Assembly: GCA_963806495.1 (NCBI GenBank)
Contig: CAWDYA010000002.1
Location: forward strand, 1-64,000
DNA length: 64,000 bases
Reading direction: 5' to 3'
Origin: CAWDYA01 sp963806495
Lineage (GTDB): Bacteria; Acidobacteriota; Polarisedimenticolia; JACPZX01; DASXTC01
In this document: positions 28,615-35,614 of the stretch, one piece after another
Layout of the letters: every line of letters starts with the position of its first letter
Numbering within the stretch: position 1 is the stretch's first letter
Translations under genes and position numbers: made by a program
The notes under the pieces: generated by a model
The model's input: only the letters and a program-made list of their open reading frames with translations
The model's database searches: none
Told to the model about the DNA's origin: nothing

Positions 28615-29127
28615 ATGACGCAGGAGCAGGGGAGCAAGGTTCGTGTCGGCATTGTGATGGGGAGCGACTCCGATCTCCCGGTCATGAAGGAGGCGGCGGC
28701 GGTTCTCGAGAGATTCGGCATCGGTTACGAAATGACGGTGGCCTCGGCGCATCGCTCACCGGCGAGGGCGGCGCAGTTCGCCGAGAGTGCGGAGGAGCGC
28801 GGGCTGGATGTGATCATCGCCGGTGCCGGCGGCGCGGCGCACCTGGCGGGCGTGATGGCGGCGTCCACGACCCTGCCCGTGATCGCGGTGCCCCTCGCGT
28901 CGAGCCCCCTGTCGGGGTTCGACGCCCTGCTGTCGAGCGTGCAGATGCCGCCGGGTGTGCCTGTCGCGGTGGTCTCGGTCGGGCCGTGGGGCGCTCGCAA
29001 CGCCGGCCTGCTCGCAGTCCAGATCCTCGCGCGCTCCAACCCCGATCTGCGGGGCGCGCTGATGCGTGAGAAGCAGAGGATGGCCCAGGAGGTCGAGGCC
29101 AAGGCGGCGCGGATTCAGGAGAAGTGA
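28615..29127 (+). CDS. purE: 5-(carboxyamino)imidazole ribonucleotide mutase
   Basis: Class I PurE, converts N5-CAIR to CAIR in purine synthesis; 170 residues. The family sequence is clear: GIVMGSDSDLPVMKEAAAVL, VASAHRSPARA, VIIAGAGGAAHLAGVMAA, PVIAVPL-ASSPLSGFDALLS, VQMPPGVPVAVVSVG and GARNAGLLAVQIL. ATG 28615 was chosen because AAGGAG ends 8 nt before it; the in-frame ATG at 28609 is too close. PurK, its usual partner, is not in the window. Confidence 0.95.
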   Translation: MTQEQGSKVRVGIVMGSDSDLPVMKEAAAVLERFGIGYEMTVASAHRSPARAAQFAESAEERGLDVIIAGAGGAAHLAGVMAASTTLPVIAVPLASSPLSGFDALLSSVQMPPGVPVAVVSVGPWGARNAGLLAVQILARSNPDLRGALMREKQRMAQEVEAKAARIQEK

Positions 29128-29133
29128 GACGGG

Positions 29134-30427
29134 ATGATCGGCTTTCATATCACCACACTCGGGTGCAAGCTCAACCAGTTCGACTCGGCGAGCCTGGCCG
29201 GGGCGCTGCGCCCGGTCGTGAGGGCGGCGAGCGATCCGGCCGACGCGGGGCTCGTGGTGGTGAACACATGCACGGTCACCGGCGCCGCGGACGCCGACGC
29301 CAGGCAGATCCTCAGGAGACGCAGGCGCGAGAGCCCGCGCGCGCTCATCGTGGCCACCGGCTGCTACGCCGAGAGGGATCCGGGCGCGCTCGAGAGGCTG
29401 CCCGAGGTGGATTCTCGTTCTGAGGCGCGATCAACGGGCCGAAGCGCCGGGCATCATCCTCGAGCACCTGCGCCGCCGGTTCCCGGAGCAGCTCGCCGAC
29501 GGCTGCGCCGACCGCGTGGCCGAGGAGACGCTTCCCGACTTCGGCGAGCGGAGCCGGGCCTACCTCAGGGTCCAGGAGGGGTGCGATTTGCGCTGCTCGT
29601 ACTGCATCATCCCGGCCGTGCGCGGCGGGTCGCGCAGTCTTCCGGCGGACGAGATCGTATCGCGATTCTCACGGCTCCTCGGCGCAGGTTTCCGCGAGGT
29701 GGTCCTCACCGGGGTCAACACCGGTGACTACGGCAGGGACCTGACGCCCCGCGACGACCTGGCCGGCCTGCTGGCCCGGCTGGGCGGACTCGGCGGGGAC
29801 TTCCGCGTCCGGCTCAATTCGGTCGAGCCGCGATGCGTCACGCGCGGCCTCGTCGGCGTCATGGCGGGGGACGCGCGCATCGCACGGCATCTCCAGGTAC
29901 CCCTGCAGAGCGGCTCCGATCGGATCCTGCGTGCCATGCGGCGCAACTACCGGGCGGCCGACTACGCGCGCGTGCTCGCGCTGCTGCGCTCGTCGGTCGA
30001 CGGGATTGGCCTCGGAGCGGACGTGATCGTCGGCTTTCCGGGCGAGACCGACGCGGACTTCGAGACGACCATGACGTTCGTCCGCGACAGCGGGCTGAGC
30101 TATCTGCACGTCTTCTCGTACTCGCGCCGGCCGGGCACGCCGGCGGCGGAGCTTCCCGGTCAGCTTCCCGCCGAGGTGATCAAACAGCGCAGCCGGCGGC
30201 TGCGCGCGCTCGGCGGCGAGCTGTCGCGTGCCTTCAAGATGTCCCAGCGGGGGCGTCCGCTGCGCGCCCTCGTGATGAGGGGGCGTCGGGAGGACGGCAG
30301 GATGCGGGCCTTGACCTCTTCGTTCATCGAGGTGGCGCTCGAAGGCGATCCGCCGGCCAACAGCTTCGTCGATGTGACGATCACCGCCGTCGCCGATAAC
30401 GGCGAGGCGACCGCCGTCGCCGCCTGA
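29134..30427 (+). CDS. MtaB-type tRNA methylthiotransferase (radical SAM), frameshifted
   Basis: Enzyme that adds a methylthio group to t6A37 (or a related base) of tRNA; about 430 residues when corrected. The N-terminal UPF0004 domain has its three cluster cysteines: TLGCKLNQFDS, VVNTCTVTG and VATGCYAERDP. The frame breaks at 29409-29417 (gtggattctcg) and resumes as DLVLRRDQRAEAPGIILEHL. The radical SAM cluster motif is CDLRCSYC (CxxxCxxC). VVLTGVNTGDYGRDL, GLGADVIVGFPGETDADFE and HVFSYSRRPGTPAAEL follow, with a C-terminal TRAM-like domain. The NTCTVT signature and GVNTGDYG favour MtaB over MiaB or RimO. It starts 6 nt after purE. Confidence 0.9.
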
Positions 30428-30438
30428 GCCCTTGCTCT

Positions 30439-30645
30439 TCACTCATCGCGGGTGCAGGGGAGGACGAGCCGATAGCCGGGACGGGGCTTCGCGCGGGGAT
30501 CGATTCCCAGAAGCGCCGCCCCCTCGTCGCCCGCCGAGGTGAGGGCCGCGCCGAGCGCGGCCAGCCTGCGTTCGAGACCCTCGTCCACGATCATGTGGTA
30601 GGTCTCGTCCTCGATGATTCCCTCTTCCTTCCGGCGGATGTCCAT
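30439..30645 (-). CDS. Small hypothetical protein, 68 aa
   Basis: Not recognised. The sequence is a charged N-terminal helix (MDIRRKEEGIIEDETYHMIV) followed by an Ala-rich helix and a Pro/Arg-rich end (DPRAKPRPGYRLVLPC). It lies 3 nt after the stop of the helix-rich gene on the same strand, so it is probably the last gene of the ParA/MinD operon. It is convergent with the methylthiotransferase gene (11 nt gap). Confidence 0.55.
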   Translation of the reverse strand: MDIRRKEEGIIEDETYHMIVDEGLERRLAALGAALTSAGDEGAALLGIDPRAKPRPGYRLVLPCTRDE

Positions 30646-30648
30646 CGG

Positions 30649-31287
30649 CTATCCGAAGCTCCAGGAGGCCGGCCCATCCTCGCGGCCGGCGGGCTCACGC
30701 CGATCCTGATCGTCCGCTGCCGGCGGGCGCGCGGGTTCGGCGGCATCACGGTTCCGTGGTGGCGCATGGCCGACCCGCGGCAGCGCGGCGGCGGCCTGGG
30801 CCGCGGCGGCCATGCTGACGATGAGCGACTCGGAGATCTGCTCCACGGCGGCCGCCGGCACGGCGAGCGGATGACCGGGATCGTCGACCGAAACCGTGCG
30901 GGGTGCCATCGAGGACTCCGGCGCGGGCGGCGGGGCCACCACCGCCCCCTGGCCCAGCATCAGCGCTTCATCGAGCGTCAGCCCGTCGCTGAAGGAGGGC
31001 GTGGCGTTGTGGCGCCGGGAGAGCGAGCGCGATCCGCGGCCACGCGGGCTGCGGGGCTGGCTCTCCGGGGCGGGGAAGTCCTTGCCGATCCCCTGACCCA
31101 CCATCTCTTCCGCGCCCGCCTTGAGCCTCCGGGCGGTCCGGGTGCTGAGGTGCGCGCGGTCGGCCAGAACCTGGATCTGCGCCTCGGCCACGGCGGCGAG
31201 CGTGTAGAAACCCGCGGCCCTCAGGGCGCGGAAGGTGACGCGCCCTTCACCGTGTGCCTGACTCAGCAGCATGACCGGATCGGTCAT
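30649..31287 (-). CDS. Helix-hairpin-helix-like protein downstream of the ParA-like ATPase
   Basis: Protein of 212 residues. The N-terminal 65 residues form a compact helical unit (FRALRAAGFYTLAAVAEAQI, LADRAHLSTRTARRLKAGAE) resembling helix-hairpin-helix or SAM-like DNA/protein-binding modules. A basic, Arg/Ser-rich linker follows (PRGRGSRSLSRRHN). A Pro/Ala-rich C-terminal half contains a helical stretch (ISESLIVSMAAAAQAAAALP). The start lies within the 3' end of the ParA-like gene (41-bp overlap), so the two are translationally linked. An adaptor or cargo-linker for the ATPase, like ParB or McdB, is an inference from position alone. Confidence 0.65.
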   Translation of the reverse strand: MTDPVMLLSQAHGEGRVTFRALRAAGFYTLAAVAEAQIQVLADRAHLSTRTARRLKAGAEEMVGQGIGKDFPAPESQPRSPRGRGSRSLSRRHNATPSFSDGLTLDEALMLGQGAVVAPPPAPESSMAPRTVSVDDPGHPLAVPAAAVEQISESLIVSMAAAAQAAAALPRVGHAPPRNRDAAEPARPPAADDQDRREPAGREDGPASWSFG

Positions 31288-32089
31288 CCTGGACCTCCCT
31301 GAGGACGAGACCCGGTCCCGTCCAGACCCCCGCGGACTGCTCCTGGAGGACTTCTTCCGCGAGCGAGATGTAATCCTGGAAGCCCCTGCTGCGGACGTCG
31401 TATTCCGTGATCGGGACACCGAAGGAAGCCGCCTCCTTGAGTCTGACGTTTCTGTGGATGACGGTCCGGTAGAGGGCATCGCCGAAGAAACGCTGCATCT
31501 CCTGCATGACCTCGCGCGCGAACGTCGTCTGCCTGTCGAACATGGTGGCCAGCGCCCGTATGCGCTTCTCGGAGAGCCACCGTTTCCTGTAGCGTTGCAG
31601 GGCCCGGAGGAAATTGCCAACCCCGTTGAGCGAGAAGAACCCGATCTCCACCGGGATGATGATCTCGTCGCAGGCCCTCAGGGCGTTGAAGGTGAGCGGG
31701 CCGAGGCTGGGAGGGCAGTCGATCACGACGAAGTCGTATCGCCGGCCCGTGAGCCTGAGGCATTCTTCGAGGCGATCCTCGCTCGATTCGTCGAACCCCA
31801 GGTCGCGCTCGGCGAAGAACAGGTCGTCGCCCGACGGGGCCAGGTCGAAGCCGTCGCCCACCTGGACGAGCACGGGCTCGAGGCTGCCCCGCCGCATCAG
31901 GGCCTCGTGCACCGTCCGGGTGATCGGGCCGTCGAGGCGGCCGTTCAGGCCGAGCGTGGCGTGGGCCTGAGGATCGAGATCGATGACGAGCACCCGCTGG
32001 CTCCGGGTTTTCAGGGCGCCCGCGAGGTTCACCGCGGTGGTGGTCTTACCGCATCCGCCCTTCTGGTTCATGATGCTGATGGTGCGCAC
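31247..32089 (-). CDS. ParA-family ATPase
   Basis: Cytoplasmic P-loop ATPase of the ParA/Soj group, about 280 residues, of the kind that positions DNA or protein cargo on the nucleoid. It has the deviant Walker A IMNQKGGCGKTTTAVNLAGAL, Walker A' VLVIDLDPQAHATLGL and Walker B YDFVVIDCPPSLGPLTFNAL. IPVEIGFFSLNGVGNFL and ATMFDRQTTFAREVMQEM are ParA-like. GTG 32089 was preferred to GTG 32101 because GGAGG lies 5 nt before it. It starts 25 nt after the MinD-like gene. No ParB or parS-like repeat is visible nearby, so this is not a standard chromosome-partition locus. Confidence 0.9.
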   Translation of the reverse strand: MRTISIMNQKGGCGKTTTAVNLAGALKTRSQRVLVIDLDPQAHATLGLNGRLDGPITRTVHEALMRRGSLEPVLVQVGDGFDLAPSGDDLFFAERDLGFDESSEDRLEECLRLTGRRYDFVVIDCPPSLGPLTFNALRACDEIIIPVEIGFFSLNGVGNFLRALQRYRKRWLSEKRIRALATMFDRQTTFAREVMQEMQRFFGDALYRTVIHRNVRLKEAASFGVPITEYDVRSRGFQDYISLAEEVLQEQSAGVWTGPGLVLREVQDDRSGHAAESGTR

Positions 32090-32114
32090 GACAGCCTCCA
32101 CTCGGTCGGGTCGA

Positions 32115-33239
32115 TCAACGCGGGCTCGCGGGCGGGCCGGACAGTAGTCCTTTCAGCCGCGCCGTGAACGGCGGGCCTGTCCTCGGTGACTTCGTGTGAA
32201 ACGCGCTCACGCGCCCGGCGATCGAGACGATCGCGCGTGCGGCGGGGCTGGCCGGATGACCGACGCACACCGGCACGCGCTCGGCGACGGAACGCTCGAT
32301 GGTCTCGTCGAACGGTATGATACCTCCAAGTCCCAGCTCCCGGCCGAGAAACTTGCGCGCCACGTGCGCCACCTTCTGGAACGTCTCCATCCCGTCAGGA
32401 TAGGAGCGCGCCTGGTTCACCACGAGCGCCACCGTCGCGTTGGGTCTCCTCGTGAGCACCGTCTTGATCACGGCGTAGGCGTCGGTCATCGCGGTGATGT
32501 CCTCGGTGGTGACCACGAGCACCTGGTCCGAGGCCAGGAGGAAGACGAGCGACTGCGGATCGATGCCGCTGGGCGTGTCGACCAGGAGCAGGTCGGTCGA
32601 CTGGTCGAGCGAGGCCATCCCCTCCACCAGCGAGCCGAACATCATCTCCGTCAGCGTGGCGAGCTCCGGGATGCCGGAGCCGCCCGGAATGACGTTCACG
32701 CCGCGCGGCCCTTTCATCATGATCTCCTCGAGCTGCTTCTCGCCCGAGATCACGTGCGATGCGTTGTACCGGGGCATCAGGTTGTAGAGAATGTGGACGT
32801 TGGCGAGCCCGAGGTCGGCGTCGAGGATGGTGGTGCGGGTGTCGGCGGCCAGGAGCACCCCGAGATTGGTCGTCAGGATGCTCTTGCCGGTGCCGCCCTT
32901 GCCGCTCGAGACGCTGACCACGTCGAACGCGCGGGCGGCTGTCTGCGCCGCGCCGGGGGACGGCGGCGACGGTGAGGGGGAGGCCTTCGCGGGTGCGGGA
33001 GGCGGCGCGGGGCGCTGAGGAGCTGCGGGGGGCCTGGCCGGGGCCGGCTGCGGTGCGGCGGCACCGGGCGCCGGGGCAGGCGCACCGTCATCGCGAGCCG
33101 CTGCCGGCTGTTCGACGGGCGGCGTCGCGGGGGCATGCTGTTGCTCCCGCCCGGAGGCCGGCTCGACGATCGATGAAAAGGACCCGTCGACGAGTTGCGC
33201 CATCCCGCGGCCGAGCGCTTTCTTTCTCTTCGGGGGCAT
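32115..33239 (-). CDS. MinD/FlhG-like ATPase with ParB-like N-terminal motif and Pro/Ala-rich linker
   Basis: P-loop ATPase of 374 residues. Residues 1-20 (MPPKRKKALGRGMAQLVDGS) carry LGRGM, close to the LGRGL motif at the N-terminus of ParB proteins. A Pro/Ala-rich linker spans about 35-103. The ATPase starts at FDVVSVSSGKGGTGKS (deviant Walker A, K114 and K119), then TTILDADLGLANVHILYNLM as in FlhG/MinD, Walker B TDLLLVDTPSGIDPQSL, and VLVVTTEDITAMTDAYAVIK. The C-terminus ends near GLLSGPPASPR without a clear MinD amphipathic membrane helix. Its ATG overlaps the stop of the preceding gene by 1 nt. No flagellar genes are in the window. Confidence 0.9.
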   Translation of the reverse strand: MPPKRKKALGRGMAQLVDGSFSSIVEPASGREQQHAPATPPVEQPAAARDDGAPAPAPGAAAPQPAPARPPAAPQRPAPPPAPAKASPSPSPPSPGAAQTAARAFDVVSVSSGKGGTGKSILTTNLGVLLAADTRTTILDADLGLANVHILYNLMPRYNASHVISGEKQLEEIMMKGPRGVNVIPGGSGIPELATLTEMMFGSLVEGMASLDQSTDLLLVDTPSGIDPQSLVFLLASDQVLVVTTEDITAMTDAYAVIKTVLTRRPNATVALVVNQARSYPDGMETFQKVAHVARKFLGRELGLGGIIPFDETIERSVAERVPVCVGHPASPAARAIVSIAGRVSAFHTKSPRTGPPFTARLKGLLSGPPASPR

Positions 33240-34174
33240 CAGTTCTCCACGAACCGCGAACGAACGTAGGTCAGGGCCGCGGGCGCGTTGTGCCCCGCAC
33301 GCGAGTCGGCATCCTCCGAGGCGAACCGCTCGAACTCGGCGATCTCTTCGGGCGACAGCGCGGCGGCAACGGGGCTTTCGCCGCGGCCCGCCTGCATGTC
33401 CGAGTCGGCTTCCGGCCCGGCCGGGCCGGCCAGCCATTCGACGATCTCGCGGCATCCGGCATCGGTGGCCACCCGCCGTGGGGGCTCCCCTCCCGGCCGC
33501 CGGACCTGCAACTCTCCCTCGCCTGCCACCAGGGTCGCCACCACGGCGCCGTGGCGTATCAGATCGACGCCGCCGTCGAGAGCCACCGCCTCGATCGCGG
33601 GCCGTCCCTCCCCGTGGTTGCTCAACTCCTCGAGAACACGCCGCATGAGCGAGCGGGGCTCGCCGGGCGGCAGGGCGGCCAGAACCGGGTCGAGGCCGGT
33701 GCGTCCGGCGGCGGCCGGAAGCGGTTCGAGGGGCACCGGTTCGGCCAGCACGCCGCGCCGATCGCCGTCCCCGACGAGGGTCGCCTCCATGAGACGCACC
33801 TCCGGGCGTGGAATGGCGGCGGCCAGGGAGCGGGCCGATGCGAGCGGGCGGCCGGTCACCAGAATGACGCGCGGCTCCGCCGTGAGATCGAGGCCCGGGA
33901 CCGACATCAGGGAGCGCATCGTCGGCAGGCTCGCGGTGGCCCATCCCCATTGCGCGACCGCCCCGGCCACATCGTCCGGCCCGGCCGTCAGAGCGAAGCG
34001 AAGTATCGTGAGCCGGCCGCGCTGGTCGGCGGCGAGAAGATCGATCGAGGGCAGGCCGGGCACCGACACGCCGCTCGCGATCACCCGCATGCCCTCGGCG
34101 ACCGCATCGAGGTCCTCGAGCACCGCCTGTTTCAACTCGTTCGTCGTCGCGGGTTCGAGCCTGGTGAATCGCAC
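33239..34174 (-). CDS. Hypothetical protein with a PD-(D/E)XK-like N-terminal fold lacking the catalytic ExK
   Basis: Protein of 311 residues with GTG start at 34174 (AAGGAG 11 nt upstream). The N-terminal pattern ELKQAVLEDLDAVAEGM followed by GLPSIDLLAADQRGRLTILRFAL resembles nuclease-fold proteins (ID-x(4)-D-x-x-GRL-x(3)-E-x-K). Here the final E-x-K is replaced by R-F-A-L, so nuclease activity would be lost. The middle part (DVAGAVAQWGWATASLPTMR, PRVILVTGRPLA) fits the NucS-like continuation. The C-terminal 100 residues are acidic with no known domain (LSPEEIAEFERFASEDAD). It overlaps the MinD-like gene by 1 nt. The fold assignment is inference from pattern only. Confidence 0.7.
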   Translation of the reverse strand: MRFTRLEPATTNELKQAVLEDLDAVAEGMRVIASGVSVPGLPSIDLLAADQRGRLTILRFALTAGPDDVAGAVAQWGWATASLPTMRSLMSVPGLDLTAEPRVILVTGRPLASARSLAAAIPRPEVRLMEATLVGDGDRRGVLAEPVPLEPLPAAAGRTGLDPVLAALPPGEPRSLMRRVLEELSNHGEGRPAIEAVALDGGVDLIRHGAVVATLVAGEGELQVRRPGGEPPRRVATDAGCREIVEWLAGPAGPEADSDMQAGRGESPVAAALSPEEIAEFERFASEDADSRAGHNAPAALTYVRSRFVEN

Positions 34175-34331
34175 GGCGAAGGTTGCTCCTTCAGTCGCGG
34201 GAAGACGAGTGGAACAGCCCGGACCCGAAACCCGGACCTGCGTGCAGCCTCGCCTGATTGGAGATTGCGCTCCCGCGAGCCACGGGCGACGCAAGCTGGG
34301 CGCTGATCATACGACTGTCCCGCTTCCCGAG

Positions 34332-34949
34332 TCAAGAGTCGAGCATGCTCTCGCGCGACGCGAGACGGTAGATGGGAACGTTGCTGAAGTTGATGCTGTG
34401 CTCCTGCTCGCTCACGTAGCCGTGCTGGCGCAGGATGGCCAGCGCAGCGGCGGCAGGACCGTTGCCCCCCACCGCCCGGGCGGCGGAGGAGGGGGTGAGC
34501 ATCATCGACGGATTCAGAAACACGTGGCGTGCCAGCTCGATCGCCTCGAGATGGACCGGGTCCGGTGGAGCGCCGGAGAGCAGCGCGGCCAGGAGCCCGC
34601 GGGCGAGCGCCACCGACAGCGATCCGACCGCGCGGTCCGTCGTCTCGACGAAAATGTCGTACCGGTGCCGCGGGCTCTCGTGGCCGCAGGTCACTCCGCT
34701 GCAGGGTCGCATCCCGGCGATACGGTGCTGGAGATCGATCACCACGTGCTCGAGCAGATGGGCGGCGCACAGGGTGGCGTCATCGCCGGACAGGGAGCGG
34801 TCCAGCGGCTCGTCGCCGCCGCAGCGGTGGCGGGAGAGGGACGGCAGGAGATTGCACAGGCGATCGAAGAGGGAATCGGGCGTCACGCCGGGGCGGATGG
34901 AGGCCGTGTCGACGTCGAGAACGACCTTGAGCCGCTCGCGGCCGGCCAC
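34332..34949 (-). CDS. Stand-alone cyanophycin-synthetase N-terminal-domain-like protein
   Basis: Protein of 205 residues from GTG 34949. It resembles the N-terminal domain of cyanophycin synthetase: DSLFDRLCNLLPSLSRHRC, then LLEHVVIDLQHRIAGM (family: HVLEHVALELQ-x-x-AGM), RYDIFVETTDRAVGSLSVAL and ARGLLAALLSG. The ATP-grasp and ligase domains are absent. The 5' end is uncertain. Upstream, in a frame one base off, IHGVSFGSFP precedes a run of four C at 34976-34979. Adding one C would join it to LIDRLNPHFVAGRERLK and give a longer N-terminus starting after a GGAGGAGG site. C-terminal residues (AILRQHGYVSEQEHSINFSN) are helical. It lies between the 68-residue paralogues and the nuclease-fold gene. 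Confidence 0.7.
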   Translation of the reverse strand: MAGRERLKVVLDVDTASIRPGVTPDSLFDRLCNLLPSLSRHRCGGDEPLDRSLSGDDATLCAAHLLEHVVIDLQHRIAGMRPCSGVTCGHESPRHRYDIFVETTDRAVGSLSVALARGLLAALLSGAPPDPVHLEAIELARHVFLNPSMMLTPSSAARAVGGNGPAAAALAILRQHGYVSEQEHSINFSNVPIYRLASRESMLDS

Positions 34950-35083
34950 GAAATGCGGGTTGAGGCGGTCGATCAGGGGAAGGAGCCGAAGGAAACACCG
35001 TGGATGACCAGCGGGTCGGGGGTGGCGGAAGGAGAACGTGGCGTCAGGGGGCCTCCTCCTCCTCTGCTATCGCGGCGTTCAGC

Positions 35084-35290
35084 TCACGGCTCGTCGAATC
35101 GCGAGTCCTCTCTGTCGAGCGTGCCCCGGAGCACGATCCGGTACTCGCCGGTCTCCAGGTCGAACGACTCGACCCTGGCGGTTGCGTTGATGCTGCTGAA
35201 CAGCATCTCGCCGAGCTTGTTCTTGAGGGTTCCGGGAGACGTCGGCGAGTGCTCGACACTCCTGATGTCCTGAAGTCTGAATCGAGCCAT
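35084..35290 (-). CDS. Small conserved-pair protein, 68 aa (downstream copy)
   Basis: Unknown function. It is 36 of 68 residues identical, by eye, to the protein encoded 36 nt upstream. Shared blocks are MARFR at the start, PTSP-x-TL (16-22), and TGEYRIVL-x-GTLDRE (46-61). No signal peptide or membrane segment; predicted mixed alpha/beta with a C-terminal beta hairpin. A clean ATG, same strand and retained similarity support both as real genes. Another frame spans both copies but is a shadow. Confidence 0.75.
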   Translation of the reverse strand: MARFRLQDIRSVEHSPTSPGTLKNKLGEMLFSSINATARVESFDLETGEYRIVLRGTLDREDSRFDEP

Positions 35291-35326
35291 GGCGGGCGAC
35301 CTCCCCTCGAAGAGGTGAACCGGGTG

Positions 35327-35533
35327 CTAGAACTCGGAGCTGTGGGTGACTTCCCGGTCGAGCGTGCCCTGCAGCACGATCCGGTACTCTCCCGTGTCGG
35401 GGTTGAGCGAGTCGACACGGCACTTCGCATGCGTGGAGTTCAGAATCACTTCGGATATCTTGCTTCTGAGCGTGGCCGGCGACGTCGGCGCGCGCTCGAT
35501 CGACTTCAGGTCGTCCATGCGAAAACGTGCCAC
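35327..35533 (-). CDS. Small conserved-pair protein, 68 aa (upstream copy)
   Basis: Paralogue of the next gene with the same length and blocks (MARFR, PTSPATL, TGEYRIVLQGTLDRE). The central part differs (NSTHAKCRVDSLN). GGAGAT lies shortly before its ATG. As the first gene on this strand after the helicase, it may head the unit that leads into the ParA/MinD genes; gaps inside the unit are 36-157 nt, so internal promoters are possible. Confidence 0.75.
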   Translation of the reverse strand: MARFRMDDLKSIERAPTSPATLRSKISEVILNSTHAKCRVDSLNPDTGEYRIVLQGTLDREVTHSSEF

Positions 35534-35614
35534 GGCGATCTCCTTCCCGTTCGGTTCCTTAGGCTAGGACGGCGCCCGATCCGAGTCAAGAGAAAACAAC
35601 CTTGCCCGCCGCCG

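Noticed and set aside
27457..29417. Programmed frameshifting in purD and mtaB
   Set aside because: Neither family is known to use it. No slippery site or following structure is obvious, and the same gattctc context appears in unrelated genes.
31247..33239. Standard chromosome-partition (parAB) locus
   Set aside because: No ParB gene, no parS-like palindrome and no gid/mnm neighbours. Two different ATPases are adjacent instead.
33240..33950. Upstream extension of the MinD-like gene in the same frame
   Set aside because: It covers the adjacent nuclease-fold gene in another frame, has Arg/Gly-rich composition typical of a shadow frame, and the ATG at 33239 gives a natural N-terminus.
35044..35430. 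128-residue minus-strand frame spanning both 68-residue paralogues
   Set aside because: Ser/Arg/Thr-rich shadow frame. The paralogues themselves are similar to each other in their own frame, which is selection evidence against this one.
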